DNA from: JBARDN01 sp050736695
GTDB lineage: Bacteria > Desulfobacterota > Binatia > Binatales > Binataceae
DNA length: 52,707 nucleotides
Assembly: GCA_050736695.1 (NCBI GenBank)
Contig: JBOHWH010000195.1
Span: 1-52,707, forward strand
Direction: 5' to 3'
The notes under the pieces were generated by a model. The model made no database searches, was not told the origin of the DNA, and was given only the letters and a program-made list of their open reading frames with translations. This document shows, piece by piece, positions 8,130 to 15,721 of the stretch; within the stretch, counting starts at the first letter, position 1; each line of letters begins with the position of its first letter. The position numbers and the translations under genes are program-made.

Positions 8130-8744
8130 TTAGAGTCCCGGCAGCTTGGGAGTTTCTTTCCATGCGCGCCGCGAGCGAATTGCCTCGAGGTATCCGGCCA
8201 CCTTCGGAAATCGGCTGAAGCTGAAACCCGCCTTTTCGATCGCATTGAGAATCGGGCCGTAGCCGCAATCCACCAGCGAGAGCTCCTCCCCCAATAGCCA
8301 CTTGCTATTTGCGAGCCGGCCTTCGAGGATTCCGATAACGCCGGGCAACGCCTTCTCTCCGCGCGCGATCGCGTCCTGATCGCCGGGGAGTCCGAGCAAT
8401 TTCACCGCAATTCGGTTGAACACCAAATCGGTTGCGGCCGGCGAGATGTGTCCCGACAGAAAGAAGAGCCATTGCAGCGCCTTCGCCCGCTCCGCTGCCG
8501 AGGTTGGCCACAGTTTGCCGCACTTGTCGCCCAGGTAGGCGAGTATCGCATGCGAATCCCAGAGTTTCAGATCGCCGTCGGTCAGCACCGGAACGCGGCC
8601 GAACGGATTGAGCGCCAGAAATTCAGGCTTGCGCTGTTCGCCCTGACTCAGATCGACCGGCACGACTTCGCATGCGAGTCCGAGCTCGTTTAGCGCGAAT
8701 TGAATCTTCTGCGGATTAGGCGATGGGAAATAGTATAGTTTCAT
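8130..8744 (-). CDS. Glutathione S-transferase family protein
   Basis: Conjugates glutathione to electrophiles or acts in related redox chemistry. The N-terminal thioredoxin-like domain (MKLYYFPSPNPQKIQFALNE, then NPFGRVPVL with the cis-proline, then LWDSHAILAYLG with the glutathione gamma-glutamyl-binding Ser) is followed by an all-helical domain with SLVDCGYGPIL. Start ATG 8744 has GAGGA seven bases upstream; 204 residues is the family size. It is third in the arsR-AHSA1-GST run, 31 bases after its neighbour. The Ser in the N-terminal motif suggests a beta/theta-like class; substrate not predictable. Confidence 0.9.
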   Translation of the reverse strand: MKLYYFPSPNPQKIQFALNELGLACEVVPVDLSQGEQRKPEFLALNPFGRVPVLTDGDLKLWDSHAILAYLGDKCGKLWPTSAAERAKALQWLFFLSGHISPAATDLVFNRIAVKLLGLPGDQDAIARGEKALPGVIGILEGRLANSKWLLGEELSLVDCGYGPILNAIEKAGFSFSRFPKVAGYLEAIRSRRAWKETPKLPGL

Positions 8745-8775
8745 CACATTCCTCAATAGCAATTGCCGCGGTTTC

Positions 8776-9198
8776 TTACTTTTGACTCGCGAGATGCGCC
8801 TGATAATGCCCGAGTACGAAATCCCAGCCGCCATCGTAACTCTTTCTTGCGTCGCGGGTCTTCGCGTCCTGCTCCCATCCGCTGTGTTCGAGCTCGACTC
8901 GAGTCCCGCCGCCTTCGGCGATAAAACGAACCTCGACCTGCGTAGATACTTCCCAACTCGGCGCGCGCCAGGTGAAGGCCACTACGCTCGGTGGTTGATA
9001 TGCGGTAACCCGTCCAATTTCGTATTCGGTGCCGTCCGGTTTGCGCTCGAAAAATCGTCCTCCCACATGCCCTTCGATAAACGGCCTCGAGTCTTTGCCG
9101 CCGAACCCGCCAGGCCACCATTGCCCCATTTCTTCACAGAACACTTTGAACGAGACCTCTGGCGAACGCTCGACCCTGATCGTTTTGCGGATCGTCAT
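8776..9198 (-). CDS. SRPBCC/AHSA1-domain protein
   Basis: A START-like helix-grip protein of 140 residues. It shows the family pattern IRKTIRVERSPEVSFKVF at the start, PFIEGHVGGRFFE in the middle and WDFVLGHYQ near the end, which normally forms the cavity lid. Such proteins bind small hydrophobic ligands. Its ATG overlaps the arsR stop (9195-9198), a very common arsR-AHSA1 pairing in which the regulator controls its partner. Function beyond ligand binding is unknown. Confidence 0.88.
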   Translation of the reverse strand: MTIRKTIRVERSPEVSFKVFCEEMGQWWPGGFGGKDSRPFIEGHVGGRFFERKPDGTEYEIGRVTAYQPPSVVAFTWRAPSWEVSTQVEVRFIAEGGGTRVELEHSGWEQDAKTRDARKSYDGGWDFVLGHYQAHLASQK

Positions 9199-9515
9199 GA
9201 CCTTTCCTCCGCGTAGCGCTTGAATGCCGTGAGCGCGGTATCCCAGAACTGTCCGACTTCTTCGAATTTCGCGATCGTCTCTTTGACTAATTGCCCGCCC
9301 GAGGGCGCAAGTTCGTAGATTCGTTCACGCCCGCGCCTGGTTACCCTGATCAGCCCGGCCGCCATGAGTATCCGCGTATGCTTGCAGATCGCGGGGCGAG
9401 TGATCGCAAAGCCCTGCGCGAGGTCCCCGGCGCGGCAGGGCTTGTCGGCCAGACGGCCGAGCAACCTGCGACGGGTCGGATCTCCGAGCGCCGCGACCGT
9501 CACGTCTAGTTTCAT
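9195..9515 (-). CDS. ArsR-family winged-helix repressor
   Basis: 106-residue winged-helix protein: LGDPTRRRLLGRLADKPC at residues about 11-28, recognition helix region ITRPAICKHTRIL, and wing RGRERIYELAP. It lacks the Cys-x-Cys metal site of true arsenic sensors, as do most ArsR proteins paired with AHSA1-domain genes, which regulate that partner. The start at ATG 9515 (MKLDVTV) is preferred over 9533 because the latter lies inside the operator palindrome. With the predicted -10 box at 9527-9522 the transcript would begin at or next to this ATG, so it may be leaderless. First gene of the arsR-AHSA1-GST operon. Confidence 0.9.
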   Translation of the reverse strand: MKLDVTVAALGDPTRRRLLGRLADKPCRAGDLAQGFAITRPAICKHTRILMAAGLIRVTRRGRERIYELAPSGGQLVKETIAKFEEVGQFWDTALTAFKRYAEERS

Positions 9516-9521
9516 GGTGGA

Positions 9522-9551
9522 TCTGTAACCCATCGGTTACGCATCTGTCAA
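9522..9551 (-). promoter_or_regulatory. Promoter and palindromic operator of the arsR operon
   Basis: A perfect -35 box TTGACA (9551-9546) is separated by 18 bases from a TACAGA -10 candidate (9527-9522). The spacer is filled by a perfect inverted repeat GTAACC-gatg-GGTTAC (9540-9525 on the minus strand). A repressor bound there would block RNA polymerase, as expected for autoregulation by ArsR. Only seven bases separate the -10 from the chosen ATG. Confidence 0.7.
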
Positions 9552-9664
9552 GATCTCTTCCGCGACTCGATGGCGCGACGTTGTAAGCCTTGCGCGAATC
9601 GACTACCGACTAGTCAGTCCCCGCGGCGTCGAATGAGCGCCGAGGCGACCAGGACGAATCATCG

Positions 9665-10429
9665 ATGCCATTTCTCGAACGCGATAATGAAGTGAAGATT
9701 TACTACGAAGAGCGCGGCACCGGACCCGCGGTGCTGCTTTCGCACGGATACAGTGCGAGCGCGCGGATGTGGCGCGCGCAGATGGACGCGCTGTCCGATC
9801 GTTATCATCTGATCGCGTGGGATATGCGTGGCCACGACCGATCGGATTCGCCTGGCGATCTCGCGCTCTACTCGCATCAGGCGACCGTCGCCGACATGGT
9901 TGCGGTGCTCGACGCGTGCGGCGCCAAGCGCGCGGTTATCGGCGGGCTGTCGCTGGGCGGGTTCATGTCGCTCGCGTTTCATCTGGCGCATCCGGAGCGC
10001 ACGATCGCGCTGATGCTGTTCGATACCGGTCCGGGCTACAAGAAGGACGCGCCGCGCGCGGAATGGAATCGCATGACCGAGGCAACCGCGCGCAATTTCG
10101 AGCGCAACGGAATCGACGCGGGAACTGGCAGCCCTGAGACTCGCGTCGCGCGGCATCGCAGCGCGCAGGGACTCGCGAACGCGGCGCGCGGGATGCTGTC
10201 GCAGCGCGACGGCAGCGCGATCGAATCGCTACCGTCAATTCGCGTGCCGACCCTGGTGCTGGTCGGCGCGTCGGACGAGCGTTTCTTGCCCTCCGCCGAC
10301 TATATGGCGGCGAAAATTCCGGGTGCGGAGAAGATCGTCCTCGCGGGCGCCGGCCATGCGGCAAATATCGATCAGCCCGAGGCCTTCAACGCGGCAGTGC
10401 GTGGATTCCTTAGCCGAGTCACCGCCTAA
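9665..10429 (+). CDS. Alpha/beta hydrolase
   Basis: 254-residue alpha/beta hydrolase with the nucleophile elbow GLSLGG (Ser near residue 96), acid in LVGASDERF and His in AGAGHAANI, a complete triad. The oxyanion region is LLSHGYSAS. Similar proteins cleave esters, lactones or C-C bonds; 3-oxoadipate enol-lactonase-like proteins are related but nothing nearby supports that pathway. ATG at 9665 follows AGGACG at about ten bases. It precedes the lipid-transport operon but is separated by 134 bases from its first start codon. Confidence 0.88.
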   Translation: MPFLERDNEVKIYYEERGTGPAVLLSHGYSASARMWRAQMDALSDRYHLIAWDMRGHDRSDSPGDLALYSHQATVADMVAVLDACGAKRAVIGGLSLGGFMSLAFHLAHPERTIALMLFDTGPGYKKDAPRAEWNRMTEATARNFERNGIDAGTGSPETRVARHRSAQGLANAARGMLSQRDGSAIESLPSIRVPTLVLVGASDERFLPSADYMAAKIPGAEKIVLAGAGHAANIDQPEAFNAAVRGFLSRVTA

Positions 10430-10563
10430 CCTGGGTAGTGGCAGGCGCAAGACGCACTCTGCGCGTCCCGCTCGTGCGCGCGAAAGGGTGCGCGCATTGG
10501 CTCGCGATATTCGCTAACATCGCTGTGCGATGGCAACCCTCCCCTCATCGGCCGAGGCGCGCG

Positions 10564-11718
10564 ATGCCGGCTGAGCTCACGGCTCCCGACTCGGGCGCCG
10601 CGGTCACGTTCGATCGCGCCGCCGACAACACGCTAACCGTTCATCTGTCGGGCCAATGGCGGATGCGCCATGGGCTGCCGGGGGGCGACCTTCTGAGCCG
10701 CGAGCTTAAGCGCGCGGGCGAGGTTCGGCGGGTCAAGTTTGAGGCGAGCGACCTCGGCAATTGGGACTCGGGCCTGCTGGTGTTCGTCATTCACGCGATC
10801 GAGATTTGCAAGGCGCGCAAAATCGACGCCGATTTCTCCGGCCTGCCCGCCGGAGTAAAGCGGTTGATCGATCTGGCCGCGGTAGTTCCCGAAAACAAGG
10901 ACGCGAAGATCAAAGATGACGCGCAGCTGCTGGCCGAGCGCGTCGGCCGGGCGACCATCGCGTATGGCGCGGGCGTCGAAGATTTCATGACCTTTCTCGG
11001 CGCGCTGGCGATCGCCTTCGGACGGTTAATAACTGGACGGGCACGGTTTCGACGCGTCGATTTGATGATCGAGATTCAGGATTGCGGTGCGCGCGCGTTT
11101 GGAATCGTCACGCTGATCAGTTTTTTGGTCGGAGTGATTCTGGCCTTCATGGGCGCGGTGCAGTTGCAACAGTTCGGCGCCTCGATCTACGTCGCCGACC
11201 TGGTCGGGATTGGGATGGTGCGCGACATGGGCGCGATGATGACGGCGATCATCATGGCCGGACGCACTGGAGCCGCATTCGCCGCGCAGCTCGGCTCGAT
11301 GAAAGTTACCCAGGAGATCGATGCGCTGACCACGATGGGCCTTGCACCGATGGAATTCCTGGTGCTGCCGCGCGTGCTCGCGCTGGTTCTGATGATGCCG
11401 CTTTTGTGCGTGTACTCAGACATGATGGGAATCTTCGGCGGAGCCGCGGTTGGTACCGGCATGCTGAATCTCTCGCTGGGCAGCTACATGCGCGAAACCG
11501 CCAATGCGATCGAGCTGGGCGGAGTGTTCGGAGGAATTTTCAAGGCCACCGTCTATGGCGCGATTATCGGGATCGCCGGATGCCTGCGCGGGTTCCAGTG
11601 CGGGAACAGCAGCTCGGCGGTCGGCGACGCGGCAACCTCCGCGGTGGTTACGGGAATCGTTTATGTCGTGGTGGCGTGCGGGATGTTCGCGCTGCTGTTC
11701 AATATTCTTGGTCTCTGA
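10564..11718 (+). CDS. mlaE: MlaE-family lipid ABC transporter permease with N-terminal STAS domain
   Basis: Inner-membrane permease of an MCE-type lipid transporter. Residues about 10-120 form a STAS (MlaB-like) domain (LTVHLSGQWRMRHG, then DLGNWDSGLLVFV), so the regulator that is a separate protein in E. coli is fused here. The permease follows, with FGIVTLISFLVGVILAF, GIGMVRDMGAMMTAIIMAGR and the EIDALTTMGLAPMEFLVLPR coupling helix typical of MlaE. ATG 10564 is chosen because homology begins there; the frame is open from 10438. 384 residues. The next gene, the ATPase, starts 52 bases later. Confidence 0.92.
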   Translation: MPAELTAPDSGAAVTFDRAADNTLTVHLSGQWRMRHGLPGGDLLSRELKRAGEVRRVKFEASDLGNWDSGLLVFVIHAIEICKARKIDADFSGLPAGVKRLIDLAAVVPENKDAKIKDDAQLLAERVGRATIAYGAGVEDFMTFLGALAIAFGRLITGRARFRRVDLMIEIQDCGARAFGIVTLISFLVGVILAFMGAVQLQQFGASIYVADLVGIGMVRDMGAMMTAIIMAGRTGAAFAAQLGSMKVTQEIDALTTMGLAPMEFLVLPRVLALVLMMPLLCVYSDMMGIFGGAAVGTGMLNLSLGSYMRETANAIELGGVFGGIFKATVYGAIIGIAGCLRGFQCGNSSSAVGDAATSAVVTGIVYVVVACGMFALLFNILGL

Positions 11719-11770
11719 ACTTGATGTACGGCCGCCGGAAAAAGATCGTGCCCATCAACTGGAGAAACGC

Positions 11771-12604
11771 GTGAGCGAAACCCAGAGTATCGATACCGCG
11801 CATCCGCGCGCACAATCGGGTCTGGCGCACATCACCGTGCGAAATCTCACGATGGCGTACGGAGATTTCGTCGTGATGCGCAACCTGAATTTCGTGGTCA
11901 AACGCGGTGAGGTGTTCATCATCATGGGAGGCAGCGGATGCGGGAAAAGCACCCTGATGCGCCATCTGCTTGGACTCAACGAGCCGGCCACCGGCGAAAT
12001 TCTTTACGGCGACTTCAACTTTACCCGCGCCGATCCGGAAGCGCGCGAGAAAATGCTCGGACACTTCGGCGTGCTCTATCAGGGCGGCGCGCTGTGGAGC
12101 TCGATGACGCTGGCGCAGAATATCGGGCTGCCGCTCGAGGAGTTCACAGATCTTTCGCCCGCCGAGATTCGCGAAGTCGCGTCGTTGAAATTATCGCTGG
12201 TCGGACTCAAGGGCTTCGAGGACTACTACCCGAGCCAGATAAGCGGCGGGATGCAGAAGCGCGCGGGATTGGCGCGCGCGATCGCGCTGGATCCGGAGGT
12301 GTTGTTCTTCGACGAGCCGTCAGCCGGCCTCGATCCGATAAGCTCGCGGCTGCTCGATGAGCTAATCCTGGAAATTCGCGACTCGCTCGGCGCCACCATC
12401 GTGGTGGTGACGCACGAGCTCGCGAGCATTTTCGCAATCGGCGACGACAGCATCTTTCTCGACGCCGGCAGCCGTACGATGACCGTGCAAGGCAATCCGC
12501 GCGAGCTGCTCGAACACTCGACCGATCCGCGCGTGCGCCGCTTCCTGACCCGAGGCACTGACGGCGAGCCGGATGCGGCGCAAGGTCCCAAGACGGGTAA
12601 GTAA
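11771..12604 (+). CDS. mlaF: MlaF-type ABC transporter ATPase
   Basis: ATPase that powers the MlaE permease. Walker A GGSGCGKST (about residue 52), Q-loop (LYQGGALWSSMT), signature ISGGMQKRAGLARA, Walker B VLFFDEPSAGLDPI and the H-switch VVVTHEL are all intact. GTG at 11771 is preceded by GGAG six bases upstream; the frame is open further upstream, overlapping mlaE, but without homology. 277 residues, normal length. Only four bases separate its stop from the MCE gene. Confidence 0.95.
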   Translation: MSETQSIDTAHPRAQSGLAHITVRNLTMAYGDFVVMRNLNFVVKRGEVFIIMGGSGCGKSTLMRHLLGLNEPATGEILYGDFNFTRADPEAREKMLGHFGVLYQGGALWSSMTLAQNIGLPLEEFTDLSPAEIREVASLKLSLVGLKGFEDYYPSQISGGMQKRAGLARAIALDPEVLFFDEPSAGLDPISSRLLDELILEIRDSLGATIVVVTHELASIFAIGDDSIFLDAGSRTMTVQGNPRELLEHSTDPRVRRFLTRGTDGEPDAAQGPKTGK

Positions 12605-12608
12605 AGCG

Positions 12609-13598
12609 ATGGGCAAGAAAGTCAATCCTACCTTGGTGGGCGTGTTCGTTCTTGGCGCCATCGCACTCGTAGTGCTTGGAATAATCGTGGTCGGCGGCGG
12701 CAATCTTTTCCGCCGCGCACATAAGTTCGTGCTCTACTTCAGCAGCGACGTTAACGGCCTGCGAGTCGGAGCGCCGGTTAAGTTTCGCGGAGTCGAGATC
12801 GGATCGGTAACTGCGGTGAGGCTGAGCGTTCCAGGAATGGAGGGCGGCGTCCTGCAGAACAACGTTCAGATCCGGATCCCGGTTATTATCCAGCTCGATT
12901 CGGCAAAGCTGATCAGCCACGGCGCGGAGGTCAATCTCGATGATCCCGAGGCGATGCAGCAGGCAATTGCGATGGGGCTGCGCGGACAGCTCGCCACCGA
13001 AAGCATCCTGACGGGTCTGCAGTACGTCGATCTGGATATGCATCCGAAGGAGCCGGCCAAGTTTTTTCTCGGCAAAAATTCGCCTTACCCTGAAATTCCG
13101 ACTCTGCCTACCACCTTGGAACAGGCGCAAATTGCTTTCACCAAAGTGCTGTCCGCGCTCGAGCAAATCGATTTCAACAAGCTGGTCGGAGAGCTGACAC
13201 GAACCGCGGAGGCGGTCACGAATCTGGCGACCTCTCCCAAGCTCAACGCAACAATCGATGCGCTCAATAAGACCGCGACCAGCATGAGCGCAAGCGCGCA
13301 GAGCATCCAACGCCTGTCCGACACCCTGAATCGCAAGATCGATCCGATTTCGAACAGCCTGGTCGCGACCACTGAACAGGCGCGCCAGACCCTGAAGCAG
13401 ACTCAGGAGACACTGGCCGCGGTGCAGGCATCGCTGGGCCCCGGCTCGCCGGTCAATTATGAGTTGACGCAAACGTTGCAGGACACCTCGCAAGCGGCGC
13501 GTTCGCTCAAGCAATTGACCGACTACCTGCAACGCAACCCGAGCTCGGTATTGCGCGGTCGCGCGCAATCGGCGGACTCGAAGGGAGATCTGAAATGA
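12609..13598 (+). CDS. MCE-domain periplasmic lipid-binding protein (MlaD/PqiB-type)
   Basis: Anchored by one N-terminal membrane helix (VGVFVLGAIALVVLGIIVVG, residues about 8-27), followed by a single MCE domain (LYFSSDVNGLRVGAPVKF, then GVEIGSVTAVRL). A long Ala/Gln/Thr-rich coiled-coil segment covers residues about 165-320. It ends with ARSLKQLTDYLQRNPSSVL, the tail seen in PqiB-type proteins that work with a PqiC lipoprotein. 329 residues, longer than E. coli MlaD (183). It likely forms a ring and a helical channel that passes lipids across the periplasm. ATG 12609 is preferred over 12573, which overlaps the ATPase gene. It overlaps the next gene by four bases. Confidence 0.9.
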   Translation: MGKKVNPTLVGVFVLGAIALVVLGIIVVGGGNLFRRAHKFVLYFSSDVNGLRVGAPVKFRGVEIGSVTAVRLSVPGMEGGVLQNNVQIRIPVIIQLDSAKLISHGAEVNLDDPEAMQQAIAMGLRGQLATESILTGLQYVDLDMHPKEPAKFFLGKNSPYPEIPTLPTTLEQAQIAFTKVLSALEQIDFNKLVGELTRTAEAVTNLATSPKLNATIDALNKTATSMSASAQSIQRLSDTLNRKIDPISNSLVATTEQARQTLKQTQETLAAVQASLGPGSPVNYELTQTLQDTSQAARSLKQLTDYLQRNPSSVLRGRAQSADSKGDLK

Positions 13599-14221
13599 AG
13601 CGCGCCGCGCAATTGGCCGCGATCGCAATCCTGGCCATCGCGGGCGCCGGAGTTAGCGGCTGCTCGCTCGGCCTTCAGCCGCGGCCCGACAATTCGAAAT
13701 TCTTCGTGCTCTCTCCCGTCGCCGCGGCCGCGCCCTCACCGGCAGCCGGCAGCGATGCGACGATAGGTGTAGGTCCGATAAAGCTTCCCGACTATCTCGA
13801 GCGCCAGGAGCTAGTGACGCGCGTCGCGCCCAATCGGATGGATCTGTCCAGCACCGATCGCTGGGCAGAGGGTCTGGGCGGCAATTTCACGCAGGTCTTT
13901 GCGCAGGACCTGGGCGCGGCGCTACGCACTGAGCGTATCGTATTTTTTCCGTGGTACCAGACCACGGCGGTCAACTATCAGGTGCGGGTTGACGTCTTTC
14001 GCTTCGAGGGCGACGGCTCCGGCAAGGTTACGCTAACCGCGCATTGGCAGATCCTCGACGGCAGCGGCAAGATGCTCCACGTGGCGGATTCGACTTTCAA
14101 CGCGAACGCGGCCTCGGCGGGCACCACGGCAGTCGTCGCCGCGATGAGCTCCGCGCTTGGCGAACTCGCCCAGCAGATCGCGTCAGAGATTCAGTCACTT
14201 CCACCCCCGCCGCGGAAATAA
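13595..14221 (+). CDS. PqiC-like outer-membrane lipoprotein of an MCE transporter
   Basis: Starts with a lipoprotein signal ending in VSGC (Cys about residue 23), then a proline-rich linker and the ABC transporter auxiliary component (DUF330/PqiC) domain: IGVGPIKLPDYLERQELV, then DRWAEGLGGNFTQVFAQDL. In E. coli, PqiC is the outer-membrane end of the PqiABC bridge. The start overlaps the MCE gene stop (ATGA), so the two products are made together. 208 residues, usual size. With MlaE, MlaF and the MCE protein it completes an inner-to-outer-membrane lipid conduit. Confidence 0.88.
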   Translation: MKRAAQLAAIAILAIAGAGVSGCSLGLQPRPDNSKFFVLSPVAAAAPSPAAGSDATIGVGPIKLPDYLERQELVTRVAPNRMDLSSTDRWAEGLGGNFTQVFAQDLGAALRTERIVFFPWYQTTAVNYQVRVDVFRFEGDGSGKVTLTAHWQILDGSGKMLHVADSTFNANAASAGTTAVVAAMSSALGELAQQIASEIQSLPPPPRK

Positions 14222-14278
14222 TCCCGCGCCTGTCGAACATGCTGGCTCGCGACCCATAGATGCCTCTGGGAGAACACG

Positions 14279-14686
14279 ATGGCGCGCACGATCCATCATA
14301 TGGACTTGACGGTCGCTGACCTCGCGGCCGCGAAGCGATTCTATCAACCGGTGATGGAATATCTCGGTTATAAAATGACCGACGACAGCGCGGAGGATTT
14401 GGGATTCGCCACCGGCGATGAGCATGCCAGCGGAATTGTGTTCCATCCCGCGCGTCCGGAGAGCGCCGGCAGAAAGCACGATCGCTATTCACCCGGGCTG
14501 CATCATCTGGCGTTTCGCGCGATCAGCCGCGATGAAGTTGACGGCCTTTACCAAGTGCTGCAGAAACTGGGCGCCGTGATCCTCGATCCACCGGCGCTGT
14601 ATTATCCGCCCGACTACTACGCAGTCTTCTTCGCCGATCCAGACGGCATGAAACTCGAGTTCGTCTTCAACCCTGGCGGCCACTGA
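14279..14686 (+). CDS. VOC-family (glyoxalase/dioxygenase fold) protein
   Basis: 135-residue vicinal-oxygen-chelate protein with the paired beta-alpha-beta-beta-beta units. The metal-ligand pattern is His in TIHHMDLTV at the start, His in PGLHHLAF in the middle and Glu in GMKLEFVF at the end. This metal centre supports isomerase, lyase or dioxygenase chemistry; the substrate cannot be read from sequence. ATG 14279 has GGAG about ten bases upstream. It follows the lipid-transport operon by 57 bases on the same strand; a functional link is not evident. Confidence 0.85.
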   Translation: MARTIHHMDLTVADLAAAKRFYQPVMEYLGYKMTDDSAEDLGFATGDEHASGIVFHPARPESAGRKHDRYSPGLHHLAFRAISRDEVDGLYQVLQKLGAVILDPPALYYPPDYYAVFFADPDGMKLEFVFNPGGH

Positions 14687-14723
14687 GCGCCGCGGTATCT
14701 GGAACCGCAGCGCGGCATTCGAC

Positions 14724-14852
14724 TTAGGCCAGTCGCGCCGCTGAGTCCGGAAAATATCTGCCTCGCGCCCGCGCGACATCCACCAGTCCGATCATCGCCG
14801 GAACCTCGATCAGCGGGCCGATCACGGCCGCGAAGGAGACCGCGATCGCACC
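14724..14852 (-). pseudogene. C-terminal fragment of an ACR3-type arsenite efflux carrier
   Basis: On the minus strand the frame ending at TAA 14724 reads FAAVIGPLIEVPAMIGLVDV followed by ARARGRYF, the last transmembrane helix and tail of ACR3 carriers. Similarity stops near 14852 and only about 43 codons remain, directly downstream of an unrelated methyltransferase. No start codon or other ACR3 segment is seen. It looks like the relic of a deleted arsenic-resistance gene. Confidence 0.7.
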
Positions 14853-14875
14853 ACCACGCTTCGAAGCGCGGTTCT

Positions 14876-15703
14876 TTATTCCGAGCGCTTAAGCGCTGCG
14901 AGCACTCCGGTCGTAATCCGTTCGACAAATCGGCCGTCGGGCCTTAGCAGCAAAAGTTCGGCGCGCAGTTCGGCTTCGAATTCGTCGATACGGCCGCCTA
15001 GCGATTTTCGCAGATTCCCCGAATAGGAATACAACCGACCCAGTATCGAATCGATCCCGAAATCCAGGTCGGAGGCGAACTCGTGATATTCCGCGATCGT
15101 GAATTTCGACCGCTGGAGGGCAGGTTCTTGCCTCGGTTCCGCGGAGTTGCCTCTCAGACGGCCCAGACGGCGCGGTCGATCGCCCAGATAAGTTTTAATC
15201 ACGCGCTCCGCGACAGGCTCCCACGACTCCTTTGGCTGTGCCGGACCGTTACCGATGAGTACCAGACCGTGGCCGGAACCAATGAGCGCGATGCCGCCGC
15301 CGTCTTCAACGATTTCGTAGAGATCCCGCAGCACCCGATCGCGGTCCATCCAATGGAACGACTGCCCCATCAGCACCAATCGAAACGCTCCGAGCGCCGG
15401 CGAAAGGTCCATCGATCCCGCTTGCAGCCACTTAATGTTGCGCGCCCGGGCACTCTGCGACGATTCGCGCCCAACGCGGATCATCTCGGGATCCGGATCC
15501 ATCGCAACGACTTCCGCTACCGCTGGCGCCAGCGGAATCGATGCGTTGCCGGTCCCGCATCCCAAGTCCAGAACCCGGCACGTTTGGTCGAGCCGGAATC
15601 TCTCTTCAATGAAATTGAATACGGCGCGCGGATACTTCGGCCGATGACGAGCGTAGTATTCGGCCGCGCCTTCAAAGATCTTCGGATCGTATTGAAAATT
15701 CAT
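14876..15703 (-). CDS. Class I SAM-dependent methyltransferase
   Basis: 275-residue Rossmann methyltransferase. Motif I is VLDLGCGTGNAS at about residues 44-55, motif II acidic residue in VVAMDPDPEMI, and post-motif GQSFHWMD, which is typical of the trans-aconitate/ubiquinone-type methyltransferase group. The N-terminus (EGAAEYYARHRPKYP) matches the same group. The acceptor substrate is unknown. It is 18 bases downstream of the RND permease on the same strand, so probably cotranscribed with the efflux genes, though no efflux role follows from that. Confidence 0.88.
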   Translation of the reverse strand: MNFQYDPKIFEGAAEYYARHRPKYPRAVFNFIEERFRLDQTCRVLDLGCGTGNASIPLAPAVAEVVAMDPDPEMIRVGRESSQSARARNIKWLQAGSMDLSPALGAFRLVLMGQSFHWMDRDRVLRDLYEIVEDGGGIALIGSGHGLVLIGNGPAQPKESWEPVAERVIKTYLGDRPRRLGRLRGNSAEPRQEPALQRSKFTIAEYHEFASDLDFGIDSILGRLYSYSGNLRKSLGGRIDEFEAELRAELLLLRPDGRFVERITTGVLAALKRSE

Positions 15704-15721
15704 TGGTTGGAGCCGAGCACC

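Noticed and set aside
9195..9515. Arsenic-sensing ArsR
   Set aside because: No Cys-x-Cys metal motif; pairing with an AHSA1-domain gene explains it better.
12207..13628. 473-codon minus-strand open frame opposite the MCE gene
   Set aside because: Antisense to well-supported mlaF and MCE genes; composition typical of antisense GC-rich frames.
14876..15703. Arsenite methyltransferase (ArsM) next to the ACR3 relic
   Set aside because: The protein lacks the cysteine set expected of ArsM and matches the generic trans-aconitate/ubiquinone-type group.
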